Shown here piece by piece: positions 34,617 to 43,089 of a stretch of 64,000 nucleotides of DNA. The position numbers were made by a program, and so were the translations under genes. Positions within the stretch are counted from its first letter, which is position 1; each line of letters begins with the position of its first letter. The stretch lies in contig CAXATH010000003.1 in NCBI GenBank assembly GCA_963972195.1, positions 1 through 64,000 on the forward strand, written 5' to 3'. This DNA comes from Litorimonas sp963972195 (GTDB taxonomy: Bacteria > Pseudomonadota > Alphaproteobacteria > Caulobacterales > Maricaulaceae). Under the pieces are notes generated by a model. The model ran no database searches. It was given only the letters and a program-made list of their open reading frames with translations, and was not told the origin of the DNA.

Positions 34617-36107
34617 CTATTTCATCAAGAGCGGAAATAATTCCGGATTTCCGAGAATAAATTTGGTGACGAAATTTGTCCCGAATCTTGTGTCCCGGGC
34701 AAAGTGCTTCTTTTTATCGCTGATACATTTCAGAAGCATTTTCCCCTGCGTATTCAATGTATGGGCCATGTAATCTGTCTGAAGGTTGCCGTGCCAGACG
34801 ACGCCCATCTTATTGACCGTATAGCGGTCCGCCTCTTCTTCGACGCACCCTGCTTTTATATGCGCGTTCAGAACTTTCATGGCGGGGGCGTAACGACGGC
34901 ACTCTTTGAATTGCTCGAGGAGGGATTTATCTATTTCCTTGAACCTCGGGAACATGACCATGAGGCGGTCTAAAATGCCATCCATCCCAATGGACTGCAT
35001 CGTTGTCGAGGAAACACCGAATTCGTCAATATTGGCGATATAGTCTTCTATCTTATCCGGATTGATAGACACCATATCTTTTACGTTGCCGCGCGCCGCA
35101 CAGCCGATACCGATGATATCTTGCCGCCCGCAATGCGCCGTTTGATATTGCGAAGGATGACTTCGTCTGGAGAAAGTTTCGGCGATTGTATTGTGATAAC
35201 CGTGTTTGGTCATGAAATCATAGCCAAACTCCCGCATGGCCAAAAGCTGCCACATTGTTCCTGGTTGCTCCAATCTCTCTTTAATGATGAGCTTGTGCAT
35301 GGGACGATAAGGTAGATAGACCGTACCAAACAAATCGGCTTCTTCGGGTTTGTATTGATTAACCAGCGTATCGAGGTCCTCGACAAATCCGTCGAAAGTC
35401 TGCCCCGGGAGGTCATACATCAGGTCAACACAGCGGTCGCCCTTGTAATTTATTCTCTCCATATTGGTAAAAAGCTCGTCAATATCTTCACGGCTATCTA
35501 CCCGGCCGATTTGTTTCCGCAGAACGGGATCAAAAGTCTCTATTCCAAAAGTCACGCGGTCAAAGCCGAAATCTTTGACGAGTTTCAGCTTTTCAATGTC
35601 CTTGAAAGATCGCGGCTCGCCCGTGAAGGTTTTCTCGATCACGTCGTAATTCGGGACGACCTTTTTCAAATGGGTGAAAAGTCGTTCCATCCCCTTATGA
35701 GAAAGCGTCGAGGGCGTCCCGCCGCCAATGTAAATCGCCGTGAAGTTTCGGGCCTGGACATAGGGCTGCGCCATATACCAGTCGATTTCCTTAATCAGAT
35801 AATCAACATAGAGGTCGAGTCTGTCCTTTGACTGACGCGGATAATGGTTCTTGTTGAAATTGCAGTAATGGCAGAAAGATTTACAGTAAGGCACATGAAT
35901 ATACATCATGATGTCGTCGTTTAAGTTACCGCCCTCATCTTTTAATTTAAGCAAGTTTTCATTGACTTGATCCCGGGTTTGCCAATCCCAATCCATTGTT
36001 CCGAAATTTGGCATGATGAAATGGGTGATCGCATAAAGACGGTCAAAGGGCGTCGGCTGAGGCGGGTTTGGTCCGTAATAATAAGGAGTGAAATCTATTT
36101 TGGACAT
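34617..36107 (-). CDS. HemN-like radical SAM protein
   Basis: A 496-residue radical SAM enzyme related to coproporphyrinogen III dehydrogenase-like proteins (HemN/HemW/HutW). The 4Fe-4S motif is C75-x3-C79-x2-C82 (CKSFCHYC), with GGGTPSTL at about 128-135 and GIETFDPVLRKQIGR further on. It is not an obvious housekeeping HemN: the N-terminal 65 residues and the C-terminal 150 look unusual. HemN-like enzymes also include methyltransferases and cyclopropanases of natural-product pathways. I start at ATG 36107, 13 bases inside the upstream FAD gene. A longer frame to 36209 lies wholly in that gene. Operon with an AfsA-type protein. Confidence 0.88.
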   Translation of the reverse strand: MSKIDFTPYYYGPNPPQPTPFDRLYAITHFIMPNFGTMDWDWQTRDQVNENLLKLKDEGGNLNDDIMMYIHVPYCKSFCHYCNFNKNHYPRQSKDRLDLYVDYLIKEIDWYMAQPYVQARNFTAIYIGGGTPSTLSHKGMERLFTHLKKVVPNYDVIEKTFTGEPRSFKDIEKLKLVKDFGFDRVTFGIETFDPVLRKQIGRVDSREDIDELFTNMERINYKGDRCVDLMYDLPGQTFDGFVEDLDTLVNQYKPEEADLFGTVYLPYRPMHKLIIKERLEQPGTMWQLLAMREFGYDFMTKHGYHNTIAETFSRRSHPSQYQTAHCGRQDIIGIGCAARGNVKDMVSINPDKIEDYIANIDEFGVSSTTMQSIGMDGILDRLMVMFPRFKEIDKSLLEQFKECRRYAPAMKVLNAHIKAGCVEEEADRYTVNKMGVVWHGNLQTDYMAHTLNTQGKMLLKCISDKKKHFARDTRFGTNFVTKFILGNPELFPLLMK

Positions 36108-37453
36108 AAGGAGCCTTTTTTTGGATCGACATGAAATTCTGGTGATTTCGGGGGTCTTGGCGCGGTGGAGAGACAGTTTTCGACAGTCTCTTTTGCAGCG
36201 CGGAAGCAATTTTCAATCGAGGCGCCTTTGATATAATCCCCGGTAAAATACAGACCTGGATATTCAGATTGCGCGACCCGCAGATCTGATCTGAATTTGG
36301 ATTCATTCAGGGTATAGCCACAGAGCCCCCGCTCCCAACTTCGGCGTTTAAAAGCCTGGCAGGAATTTTCGTTCAAATGGAAGTAATCTAGCCCTTGTTT
36401 TTCAGCGATTGAGAGGAGCTGCAAATCCGACATTGAATGCGAGTTAAGGGCTTGGGCCGCTGCGCCGCTAAAGGTGTAACGCACCCAGTTGAGATCATTT
36501 ATACCGTAAGCCCCGATATTGCTGAGAGCGGAATTCGGCGGGAAAGTCAGGGCCCGTAGGTCTGCTTTGAAGACAGGTCTCTCATACTTCGCGACAATGA
36601 CTGTGACAGGGAAATATCTCGGTTGTCTCAAAGCGCGTGAGATTCCTGGAAAGTCAGACTTTGTGAGTTTAGCGGCGCCGTAGGCTGGCAACGCGATAAT
36701 CACCTTTGAATATAGCTCCATGAAGCCATCGCCTGTTAAAGCGTAGAAACCGTTTGTATTTCGCAGCGCTTTTACTGATGTCCGTAATTTGGTTTGAATG
36801 TCCGGATCCGCCTGAAAAGCCGAAAACACATTTTCCAGTGGCGAGGCAATTTGCTCATATTCGTCCTGCAACATTTGCAGATGCGTCCCGAAATTTTCCA
36901 ATGTTATTTGATCCGGTTCGGCTCCGTTCATGCGAACCGTCAAGGCTCTTGCAATCGAATTTGAAAATTTTGAGGAGAAGTAATCAGACAGGGTTTTTGA
37001 TTTTCCTTTATCTAAAGCCTTAAAATACGGACCACACAAATCACCATTGGCTCGCTCCGCCTTCACCGCTCTCAATGCCCGCCTTAGTTTCCATAGATCC
37101 GGAAGAATTGCAGAGCGAAGCAAAGTGAAGAGCTGCCGACTTTTATTTTCAGAGTTAAAAGGAAGAACTTTGCCGTTTAAGAGCCTGGCTGAATTCAAGC
37201 CGAAATATTCGTATTGCGGTTTCCCATAATGCGCGAGGAATTCCGTGAACTCTTGATATTGGGAGCCAATGTTTTTCCCGCCCAAGCAGATTTCACGGCC
37301 GTCTAGTTTTGATGTCGCCATACGTCCCCCTAGGCGGTCACTTGCCTCATACAGGTCAACTTGACGTCCTTGCCGGGCAAGAAAGGAAGCCGCGGCCATG
37401 CCAGACACGCCGCCGCCAATGACTGCAACTTTATGGTGTAGTTTCTCACTCAC
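36095..37453 (-). CDS. FAD-dependent amine-oxidase/protoporphyrinogen-oxidase-like protein
   Basis: A 452-residue flavoprotein with the Rossmann motif VIGGGVSGMAAASFLARQG (from residue 11) and the acidic YEASDRLGGRM (35-45). A C-terminal FAD-contacting segment, YPGLYFTGDYIKGASIENCF, ends in the usual amine-oxidase pattern. Such enzymes oxidise C-N or C-C bonds or desaturate lipids and tetrapyrroles. Overlaps of 4 bases with the upstream AfsA-type gene and 13 bases with the downstream radical SAM gene show strict co-expression. The substrate is unknown and presumably made or consumed by those partners. Confidence 0.88.
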   Translation of the reverse strand: MSEKLHHKVAVIGGGVSGMAAASFLARQGRQVDLYEASDRLGGRMATSKLDGREICLGGKNIGSQYQEFTEFLAHYGKPQYEYFGLNSARLLNGKVLPFNSENKSRQLFTLLRSAILPDLWKLRRALRAVKAERANGDLCGPYFKALDKGKSKTLSDYFSSKFSNSIARALTVRMNGAEPDQITLENFGTHLQMLQDEYEQIASPLENVFSAFQADPDIQTKLRTSVKALRNTNGFYALTGDGFMELYSKVIIALPAYGAAKLTKSDFPGISRALRQPRYFPVTVIVAKYERPVFKADLRALTFPPNSALSNIGAYGINDLNWVRYTFSGAAAQALNSHSMSDLQLLSIAEKQGLDYFHLNENSCQAFKRRSWERGLCGYTLNESKFRSDLRVAQSEYPGLYFTGDYIKGASIENCFRAAKETVENCLSTAPRPPKSPEFHVDPKKGSLCPK

Positions 37454-37986
37454 CCCGAATGCCTTTCATATCTTGCGAGCAATTTGCGATGAATAAGCCT
37501 GATATGGCTCTGATATTGAACACAGGCTTGGCCGCGCTGAAGAAAGGTGCCGTCAAAGGATAAGGATTGCAGCTTCCCTCGCCGGTAAACTGGGTTAAAA
37601 ATACGGCATTCAATGAAGAGCCTATCCGTCAGATTGATAAAGCCGGAAAAGCGCATGTCGCAGCCTTCAAGTACAGAGCCGTAATCATATCCGACATCAT
37701 AGAAAAGGTGCGGTATAGCCAGTCCTAACTGGCGTCCGGCCTCAATAATATAGAGCCCCGGCAGGTGATCTCTTGAGTGTTCGAAAAAGTATGGATGGTC
37801 AGAAATTACTCTTACTTCGGCCAAGTAGATGACTTGTCCGGCCTCATCCGTGCCCGGCGTTATTGACGATAAAAAGACGTTTTCGCGAAATTGCTTGTGC
37901 ACGTCTGCCCGGCGCACAGGAACAGGCGCGAGGGGCAGAACCCTTTTTGCCTTTTCCTCTATTTGGGCAGTCACAACCGACACCAT
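37450..37986 (-). CDS. AfsA-type hotdog domain protein
   Basis: A 178-residue protein with a single AfsA-type hotdog domain. The diagnostic stretch is HPYFFEHSRDHLPG (64-77) followed by IIEAGRQ (80-86), the region that in Streptomyces AfsA-like proteins condenses a beta-ketoacyl chain with dihydroxyacetone phosphate in gamma-butyrolactone synthesis. Streptomyces AfsA has two hotdog repeats in about 300 residues; this has one. No TetR-type receptor is in the window. It is the first gene of a tight four-gene operon with FAD oxidoreductase, radical SAM and alpha/beta hydrolase genes. Its start codon lies in the arm of a possible hairpin (37981-38007). Family assignment is by motif only. Confidence 0.8.
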   Translation of the reverse strand: MVSVVTAQIEEKAKRVLPLAPVPVRRADVHKQFRENVFLSSITPGTDEAGQVIYLAEVRVISDHPYFFEHSRDHLPGLYIIEAGRQLGLAIPHLFYDVGYDYGSVLEGCDMRFSGFINLTDRLFIECRIFNPVYRRGKLQSLSFDGTFLQRGQACVQYQSHIRLIHRKLLARYERHSG

Positions 37987-38007
37987 TCACCTCACAACTT
38001 AATGGTG
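37981..38007 (-). promoter_or_regulatory. Inverted repeat covering the start of the AfsA-type gene
   Basis: Perfect 7-bp arms, CACCATT (37981-37987) and AATGGTG (38001-38007), separated by 13 bases. Read as mRNA on the minus strand, the ATG (37986-37984) falls in the 3' arm and the GAGGTG ribosome site in the loop. It could be an operator or a translation-controlling hairpin. Confidence 0.5.
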
Positions 38008-38034
38008 TGGTGATTAGGATATAATCTTTTTGGT

Positions 38035-38068
38035 TGTCAATATTTTTATTGCAACTTTTTAGTGCAAT
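38035..38068 (-). promoter_or_regulatory. Palindrome ATTGCA-N9-TGCAAT next to a TTGACA -35 element
   Basis: ATTGCA (38048-38053) and TGCAAT (38063-38068) form a perfect inverted repeat directly upstream of a minus-strand TTGACA (38040-38035), about 50 bases before the AfsA-type start. No good -10 box follows, which fits a regulated promoter. It abuts the stop codon of the cardiolipin synthase gene. Confidence 0.5.
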
Positions 38069-39525
38069 TACAAAAGAGGGCCTGCAAGCCGAAATAAATT
38101 TTCTTTCAATCGAATAGAGAAACTTCGTTTTTTCCAGAGCTCGCGCTCTACCAGGTGGGAGTTTTCAATGTAATCCTCAACAACCCGGGACAAGGCTTTG
38201 TGAAAGAAGCGATCATAGACGGCCATTGTAATTTCAAGGTTGAGGTAGAAACTGCGCATATCGACATTCACTGTGCCGACAAAACAAATATCGTCATCGA
38301 TCAAGATAGATTTCGTATGGAGCATTCCGCCCTGATATCGATAAATCTGCACGCCGGCCCGCAGCATTTCGGAGAAGACGGCCTGGCCCGCGAAACGCGC
38401 CATAAGAGAGTCGACTTTGTGAGGGAGTATTACCCTCACCTCTAGCCCCCGCTTGGCTGCGTTGCAAAGAGCCAGAACAATAGCCTCATCCGGAACGAAA
38501 TACGGGGTGGTAATCGTAATGCGTTTCTGCGCTCCGAAAATAGCTGAAACAATCACCTCATAAATTAGGCTCGAGTAGGATTCCGGGCCCGAGGGAATAA
38601 GTTGCAATACCGCATCGCGTGCAAAATTCTCATTCGGTGTGTGCTGCGGTAATTTCATAATATCGGATTTGTCGAAATCCGTGCCGACATGATCGAAAAT
38701 GAAATCCGTATTAAAGACAACGGCCAACGACGAGACAATATGGCCTTCGAGGCGGATCATAATATCGACCCAGGCCCCGACATTGGCGTCTCTTTTAAAA
38801 TAGTCCGGGTCCGCCAAATTGAGACTGCCCGTATAGCCAATGGACTGATCTATAACGATAATTTTCCGGTGGTTTCGCAGGTCCGTCCGTTTAGAGACTG
38901 ATTTCAAAATACCAACGGAAAGAGAAGCCTCCACTCGAACGCCGACCTGCATCATACTGCGCGGCCAGTGGCTTTTCAGAAAGGTCTTGCTGCCGAAGTC
39001 ATCTGCCAGCACACGGCAGTCGACCCCGCGTTTCGCTGCTCTAATAATGGCCTCCAAGACCTCATTCACCCGTCCCTGCGGATCGATAATATAAAACTCC
39101 AAAAACAGGTGTTCTTTAGCCTCATCGATATCTTTTATAAGCACATCAAAAAGAGCGTGGGCATCAGAATATAACTTTAATTTATTTCCAATGGACGGGT
39201 GAAAACCAGTCTCTCTCGAGATCACTTTGGACATGTGCCTGAAATAGTCCGACACCTCCAATTCTTCTCTTATCGTCTCGGCTTCATCAATTTCATATGC
39301 ATCTTGAAAATGTTGCCTAATTTTTGGCCCTAGCTTGAGGCGTTTTCGCCCTAAACGGTGATCACCGAAAAGAAAGTAGATAAGAAGACCAATCACAGGT
39401 AAAGCCGCAATCACCATCAGCCATGCCAGAGTCGTATGAACGGCAAGACGGCGGCTGATGACCCGGAAGGAGAAAATAATAACAACAAATATATGTAGGA
39501 GCAGTGTTATCGGTGCGCCGAACAT
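38068..39525 (-). CDS. cls: Cardiolipin synthase (PLD superfamily)
   Basis: A 485-residue inner-membrane enzyme of the phospholipase D superfamily that makes cardiolipin from phosphatidylglycerol. It has two N-terminal transmembrane helices (about residues 4-24 and 36-55) and two HKD motifs: HRKIIVID, then GSLNLAD (about 216-236), and HTKSILID, then GTVNVDMRS (about 397-420). The gene ends just upstream of the AfsA-type operon on the same strand but is separated from it by a promoter-like region, so it may be transcribed independently. A weak EcfG-like site precedes it. Confidence 0.94.
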   Translation of the reverse strand: MFGAPITLLLHIFVVIIFSFRVISRRLAVHTTLAWLMVIAALPVIGLLIYFLFGDHRLGRKRLKLGPKIRQHFQDAYEIDEAETIREELEVSDYFRHMSKVISRETGFHPSIGNKLKLYSDAHALFDVLIKDIDEAKEHLFLEFYIIDPQGRVNEVLEAIIRAAKRGVDCRVLADDFGSKTFLKSHWPRSMMQVGVRVEASLSVGILKSVSKRTDLRNHRKIIVIDQSIGYTGSLNLADPDYFKRDANVGAWVDIMIRLEGHIVSSLAVVFNTDFIFDHVGTDFDKSDIMKLPQHTPNENFARDAVLQLIPSGPESYSSLIYEVIVSAIFGAQKRITITTPYFVPDEAIVLALCNAAKRGLEVRVILPHKVDSLMARFAGQAVFSEMLRAGVQIYRYQGGMLHTKSILIDDDICFVGTVNVDMRSFYLNLEITMAVYDRFFHKALSRVVEDYIENSHLVERELWKKRSFSIRLKENLFRLAGPLL

Positions 39526-39571
39526 ATCACCCCCATTTTTAATTTATAGTTTCTAATTATCCCGATTGAGT

Positions 39572-39596
39572 TACCCTTTCGAGAACAATTTGTTCC
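39572..39596 (-). promoter_or_regulatory. Possible EcfG-like promoter of cls
   Basis: Minus-strand GGAAC (39596-39592), 17 bases, then GTA (39574). This is the right spacing but with GGTA in place of CGTT/CGTA. The predicted transcript would start about 35 bases before the cls ATG. Confidence 0.35.
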
Positions 39597-39614
39597 TTTA
39601 GCCGTAAAGTCCTT

Positions 39615-40352
39615 ATGCAACTAAAAGTCCTGACATGGAATATTCAAGCCGGCATTGGCACGAAGGCCGCACATCAATATGCGTCCCAAGCCTACCGACA
39701 GGTCTTACATACCCCTGCCAAAAAGCGCACTTTGAAACAAATCGCAAAGGTTTTAAAAGATTATGATCTTGTCGCTTTGCAAGAAGTGGACTTAGGCGGC
39801 CGGCGGTCCAATTTTCAGAATCAGGTTGAATTACTACAATCCTACGCGAAATTCCCGCATGCCGTGTCTCAGGAAAACCGGGTTGTGGGGCGAGTGTCAC
39901 GCCATGGGAATGCTATTTTTTCGAGACATCCCATTCTGGAGGCACAAGATTTAAAACTCCCTGGGAGCCGCTCGGGCCGAGGCGTATTGATTGCGAAAAT
40001 TGACCTGCCCAAACCCATTTATTTTGCAAACACGCATTTAAGTCTCGGACTGGCAGACCAAAACCTTCAATCGCATTTCATCTCTGAAAATGTACCGGAA
40101 GACGGCGCGGTAATCGTTGCCGGTGACATGAATTGCGGCTCTAATTCAACGCCTATGAAGTCTCTCTCGGAAAACCGTAAACTTAATGTGCTGACCGAGC
40201 CCCACGACAAAAGTTATCCGAGCTGGAAGCCCAGAAAGGATTACGATCACATATTAGCGGATGCCAGACTCGGTCCCGCCAAAGCGGACGTGGTTGAGTC
40301 GTTACTTTCTGACCACAGGCCTGTTCAAACCACGCTGACCCTCAAAGGTTGA
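39615..40352 (+). CDS. Endonuclease/exonuclease/phosphatase (EEP) family protein
   Basis: A 245-residue EEP-fold metal-dependent hydrolase (DNase I/phosphodiesterase-like). Landmarks are VLTWNIQAG (residues 4-12), the catalytic Glu in LVALQEVDLGG, NTHLSLG, the GDMNCGSNS loop and the terminal SDHRPV. No signal peptide. Proteins like this next to cardiolipin synthase genes may act on phospholipid or nucleic acid substrates, but the exact target is unknown. It is divergent from cls. Confidence 0.9.
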   Translation: MQLKVLTWNIQAGIGTKAAHQYASQAYRQVLHTPAKKRTLKQIAKVLKDYDLVALQEVDLGGRRSNFQNQVELLQSYAKFPHAVSQENRVVGRVSRHGNAIFSRHPILEAQDLKLPGSRSGRGVLIAKIDLPKPIYFANTHLSLGLADQNLQSHFISENVPEDGAVIVAGDMNCGSNSTPMKSLSENRKLNVLTEPHDKSYPSWKPRKDYDHILADARLGPAKADVVESLLSDHRPVQTTLTLKG

Positions 40353-40374
40353 GTGTGTTTACTCTGTGACCATA

Positions 40375-40399
40375 GGAACATTCATAAAATTCAAACGTA
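40375..40399 (+). promoter_or_regulatory. EcfG-type (general stress) promoter
   Basis: GGAAC (40375-40379), 16 bases, then CGTA (40396-40399). It lies 51 bases before the start codon of the diacylglycerol-kinase-like gene and would drive that three-gene operon. Confidence 0.78.
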
Positions 40400-40450
40400 A
40401 TATCCACGCTCAGAAAATATGCTATTTTGTATGAGTGTAAGGGAAAACTC

Positions 40451-41323
40451 ATGCCAATTATTTTTAAAAATCCCGCTTTGCTTATCAACCTCTCTTCGGG
40501 CAGTGCGAGCGATATATCTCAAGAAATTACGACGATGGTGACGGATAAAGGACATTCTGCGCCGGAATGCTTTATTTCTGAAGGGGAAAAAATTGCAGAA
40601 CAGTTCAGCGCCCTCAAGGCCAGCAAACCTGACCTCATCATTGTTTTTGGCGGCGACGGGACCTGCCGGTCCGCGGCAGAAATCGCGCGCGAATATGACG
40701 TGCCCTTAATTGCCCTGCCCGGCGGGACAATGAATATTCTGCCCCGAGAGCTTTATAAAACAATTGAATGGAAAGAGGCCCTGAAACTTGCATTGGATCA
40801 AAAAGAGCCGCGTTGGCATAAAGCCGGGCTGTTGAACGGCTCACCGTTTTACTGCGGCGCCATCATAGGCGCGCCGACCCGCATGGCGAATGTCCGGGAA
40901 AGTGTGAGACAAGGACAGCTTTCTGAAGCTGTCACGGCCATACCGAAAGTGGTCGAGGCCGTTACGGAAGGAGACACATTTTCATATCACGTAGACGGAA
41001 ATCCGACAGATCTTCAGGCGAATGCCATTCTTCTGTCATTCCCTTCAAATCCGGAAAATTATGAAGGCGAGCCCGAAATGGAGATGGCATCCGTCATGCC
41101 GCTAAGCGTTGGTGAGTTATTAAAGGTCGGGGCTCAAAGCCTATTAATGGACTGGCGCGAGTCAGAAAATATAGATTCGAAGAGAATTCGTTCGCTGGAA
41201 ATTGACGGACAAGGTCGATTTGAAACCCTTTTAGACGGAGAGGCAGAGATTGTATCCTGCCCCATAGCCGTTACATTGGAAAAAAAGGGCGTAAAGGTAA
41301 TGGCCCCCAACCCAAAAACCTAA
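40451..41323 (+). CDS. Diacylglycerol/lipid kinase family protein
   Basis: A 290-residue soluble lipid kinase of the DAGK catalytic family. The nucleotide-binding GGDGT motif is in VFGGDGTCR (about residues 69-77) followed by LPGGTMNILPRE (about 95-106). It probably phosphorylates diacylglycerol or a related lipid, or acts in sphingolipid-like chemistry. I start at the ATG at 40451, which has an AAGGGA ribosome site. The frame is open to a TTG at 40427. First gene of an apparent operon with a metallophosphoesterase and a DUF4112 protein, behind an EcfG-type promoter. Confidence 0.9.
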   Translation: MPIIFKNPALLINLSSGSASDISQEITTMVTDKGHSAPECFISEGEKIAEQFSALKASKPDLIIVFGGDGTCRSAAEIAREYDVPLIALPGGTMNILPRELYKTIEWKEALKLALDQKEPRWHKAGLLNGSPFYCGAIIGAPTRMANVRESVRQGQLSEAVTAIPKVVEAVTEGDTFSYHVDGNPTDLQANAILLSFPSNPENYEGEPEMEMASVMPLSVGELLKVGAQSLLMDWRESENIDSKRIRSLEIDGQGRFETLLDGEAEIVSCPIAVTLEKKGVKVMAPNPKT

Positions 41324-41336
41324 TCATCAGGATTTC

Positions 41337-42182
41337 ATGACGTCTATTATTCAATTTGCAGATATTCATTTCGGAGTCGAAGATCAGGAAGCAATGGGCT
41401 GCGTCAAAGCTTCTATTGAAAAGCTTGAACCGGATATTATCGTCATTTGCGGGGACATTACTCAAAACGGATCGGACGAGGAATTTGAAGCCGCTCATGA
41501 GTGGATCAAAACTTTAAACGGACCCAAGCTTATCACACCTGGCAACCATGATACGCCGATGTATGGAGTGATAGAGCGTTTTACGCGTCCTTTTGCGAAG
41601 TATAAAAAATGGATTGAGCCGTTAAGTGTTCCCTATTTCACAAATGAAGACGTAACTATCTTGCCATATAACTCGGCACGGGGATGGCAATTCGGATTTG
41701 ACTGGTCTCTTGGGGCTGTCAATTTAAAAGACCTGGCAGACTTAACCCGAAAGATGAAGCGATTGAGCAAAGGCGGGCTCGAAATGATAATGGCGCATCA
41801 CCCGATGATTTATCCGGAAATCTCGCCTCTTCAAAAGTTAACAAGAAATGGCTCTGAAACCCTGAAGTTTTTGAGCCACCAAAATGTCGATGTCGTTCTA
41901 ACGGGGCACGTTCATGTGCCTTTTGCAATTGAACGCCAACCAAATGAAACTGAAATCATATCTATCGGGGCGGGCACTCTATCCCGGCGCCGCAGGGATA
42001 AGCCGGCCAGTTTCAACCATATTTCCGTAGATCAAAAAACGATTAAAGTGAGCGCTGTTGAGTTTATGGACGGCGAGTTTTTATCGACTGAGACATTTTC
42101 AAAACGTGTCGATTCCCTCAACAGTCGGCGACCTCTCAAACCCTCAAATATACGAGATTTAGGCCATGACAAATTATCCTGA
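41337..42182 (+). CDS. Calcineurin-like metallophosphoesterase
   Basis: A 281-residue two-metal phosphoesterase. The full motif set is present: D-x-H in FADIHFG (about residues 8-14), GDITQNG, GNHDTP, the single His in MAHHPM and GHVHVP (about 197-202). Substrate could be a cyclic nucleotide or a lipid head group; the lipid kinase neighbour hints at the latter. It starts 13 bases after the kinase stop and overlaps the DUF4112 gene by 17 bases. Confidence 0.92.
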   Translation: MTSIIQFADIHFGVEDQEAMGCVKASIEKLEPDIIVICGDITQNGSDEEFEAAHEWIKTLNGPKLITPGNHDTPMYGVIERFTRPFAKYKKWIEPLSVPYFTNEDVTILPYNSARGWQFGFDWSLGAVNLKDLADLTRKMKRLSKGGLEMIMAHHPMIYPEISPLQKLTRNGSETLKFLSHQNVDVVLTGHVHVPFAIERQPNETEIISIGAGTLSRRRRDKPASFNHISVDQKTIKVSAVEFMDGEFLSTETFSKRVDSLNSRRPLKPSNIRDLGHDKLS

Positions 42183-42591
42183 AACAGATCATACCGCTTT
42201 GGACGAGCATGAGAAAATTGTTCAGCACATCGAAAATCTGGCGACCCTGATGGACAGCCAATTCAAATTACCGGGGACTGGTATTAACTTAGGTCTAGAT
42301 TCTATCGTCGGTTTGATCCCTGGAATTGGTGATACAGCCAGCCTGGGGGTTTCGGGATATATCTTTATGCAAGCCGCGAGGCTAAAACCGCCTAAGCGCA
42401 AAATGGCCCGAATGGGGTTTAATATTTTCCTGGATTGGCTTATCGGCCTTATCCCAATTATCGGGGATCTGTTTGATGTGGGCTGGAAAGCCAATAATCG
42501 CAACACAAAAATAATGCGAGAATTTCATGAAAAAAGAAAAAGTAGACATCCCGTAAATGTTACTCCGCCCCGCGCGCCTATTACAGAATAA
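42166..42591 (+). CDS. DUF4112 family membrane protein
   Basis: A 141-residue protein with a helical N-terminal part and two hydrophobic segments, each containing a repeated LIPGIGD/LIPIIGD motif (about residues 45-51 and 93-99), which marks the DUF4112 family. Function unknown. It overlaps the end of the metallophosphoesterase gene and is followed by a strong bidirectional terminator, closing the stress-promoter-driven operon. Confidence 0.88.
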   Translation: MTNYPETDHTALDEHEKIVQHIENLATLMDSQFKLPGTGINLGLDSIVGLIPGIGDTASLGVSGYIFMQAARLKPPKRKMARMGFNIFLDWLIGLIPIIGDLFDVGWKANNRNTKIMREFHEKRKSRHPVNVTPPRAPITE

Positions 42592-42620
42592 CAATCGTGT
42601 GCGATTAATTTAAGTCATAA

Positions 42621-42646
42621 AAAAAACCGCCGGGAGGCGGTTTTTT
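42621..42646. terminator. Bidirectional Rho-independent terminator
   Basis: AAAAAACCGCC, loop GGGA, then GGCGGTTTTTT. The perfect 11-bp stem with A-run and T-run serves both the DUF4112 operon (+) and the convergent small-protein operon (-). Confidence 0.92.
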
Positions 42647-42663
42647 CATAAGTTTATTATATC

Positions 42664-43044
42664 TTATTGAGGGTCCCGATCATCATCCGGGCTATCTTCC
42701 GCTGGCGGCTCAACATCGATGGTTGGCAGTTCAACGGTCGTTTCTTCAGTATCTGTTTCGACGGTTGGCACTTCAACTTCAACGGTTTCGGACTCAACGT
42801 CTACTGTTGGCACGTCAATCTCTGTCTCTCTTGTTCCAACGTCAACATCTGCGACATCGGCATCAAATTCTGGCATGTTGCCATCTTCAACAGCTACATC
42901 AACGTCTGGCAAACGGGCTTCTTCCGTCTGGTCCACGTCCACTAGATAAATAGCGGCCACGGCAATACCGATGATGACGACAGCGCCGATTGCAATACCG
43001 GCAATTTTACCGCCTGATGATTTTTCATTATATTCGTTACTCAT
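42664..43044 (-). CDS. Membrane-anchored acidic repeat protein
   Basis: A 126-residue protein with a short cytosolic N terminus, one transmembrane helix (about residues 13-34) and an extremely acidic periplasmic tail. The tail carries imperfect repeats built on V/L-P-T-V/I-D/E (VPTVDVESE, VPTVETDTE, LPTIDVEPP) and ends in DDDRDPQ. No enzymatic motif. Likely a low-complexity envelope or periplasmic-space protein. It follows the PLDc_N-like small gene by 45 bases and probably shares its EcfG-type promoter. Good AGGAGA ribosome site. Confidence 0.75.
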   Translation of the reverse strand: MSNEYNEKSSGGKIAGIAIGAVVIIGIAVAAIYLVDVDQTEEARLPDVDVAVEDGNMPEFDADVADVDVGTRETEIDVPTVDVESETVEVEVPTVETDTEETTVELPTIDVEPPAEDSPDDDRDPQ

Positions 43045-43089
43045 TATATCTCTCCTATAGTCTTGTTAGTTTTTTATTAGTCAAACTGC

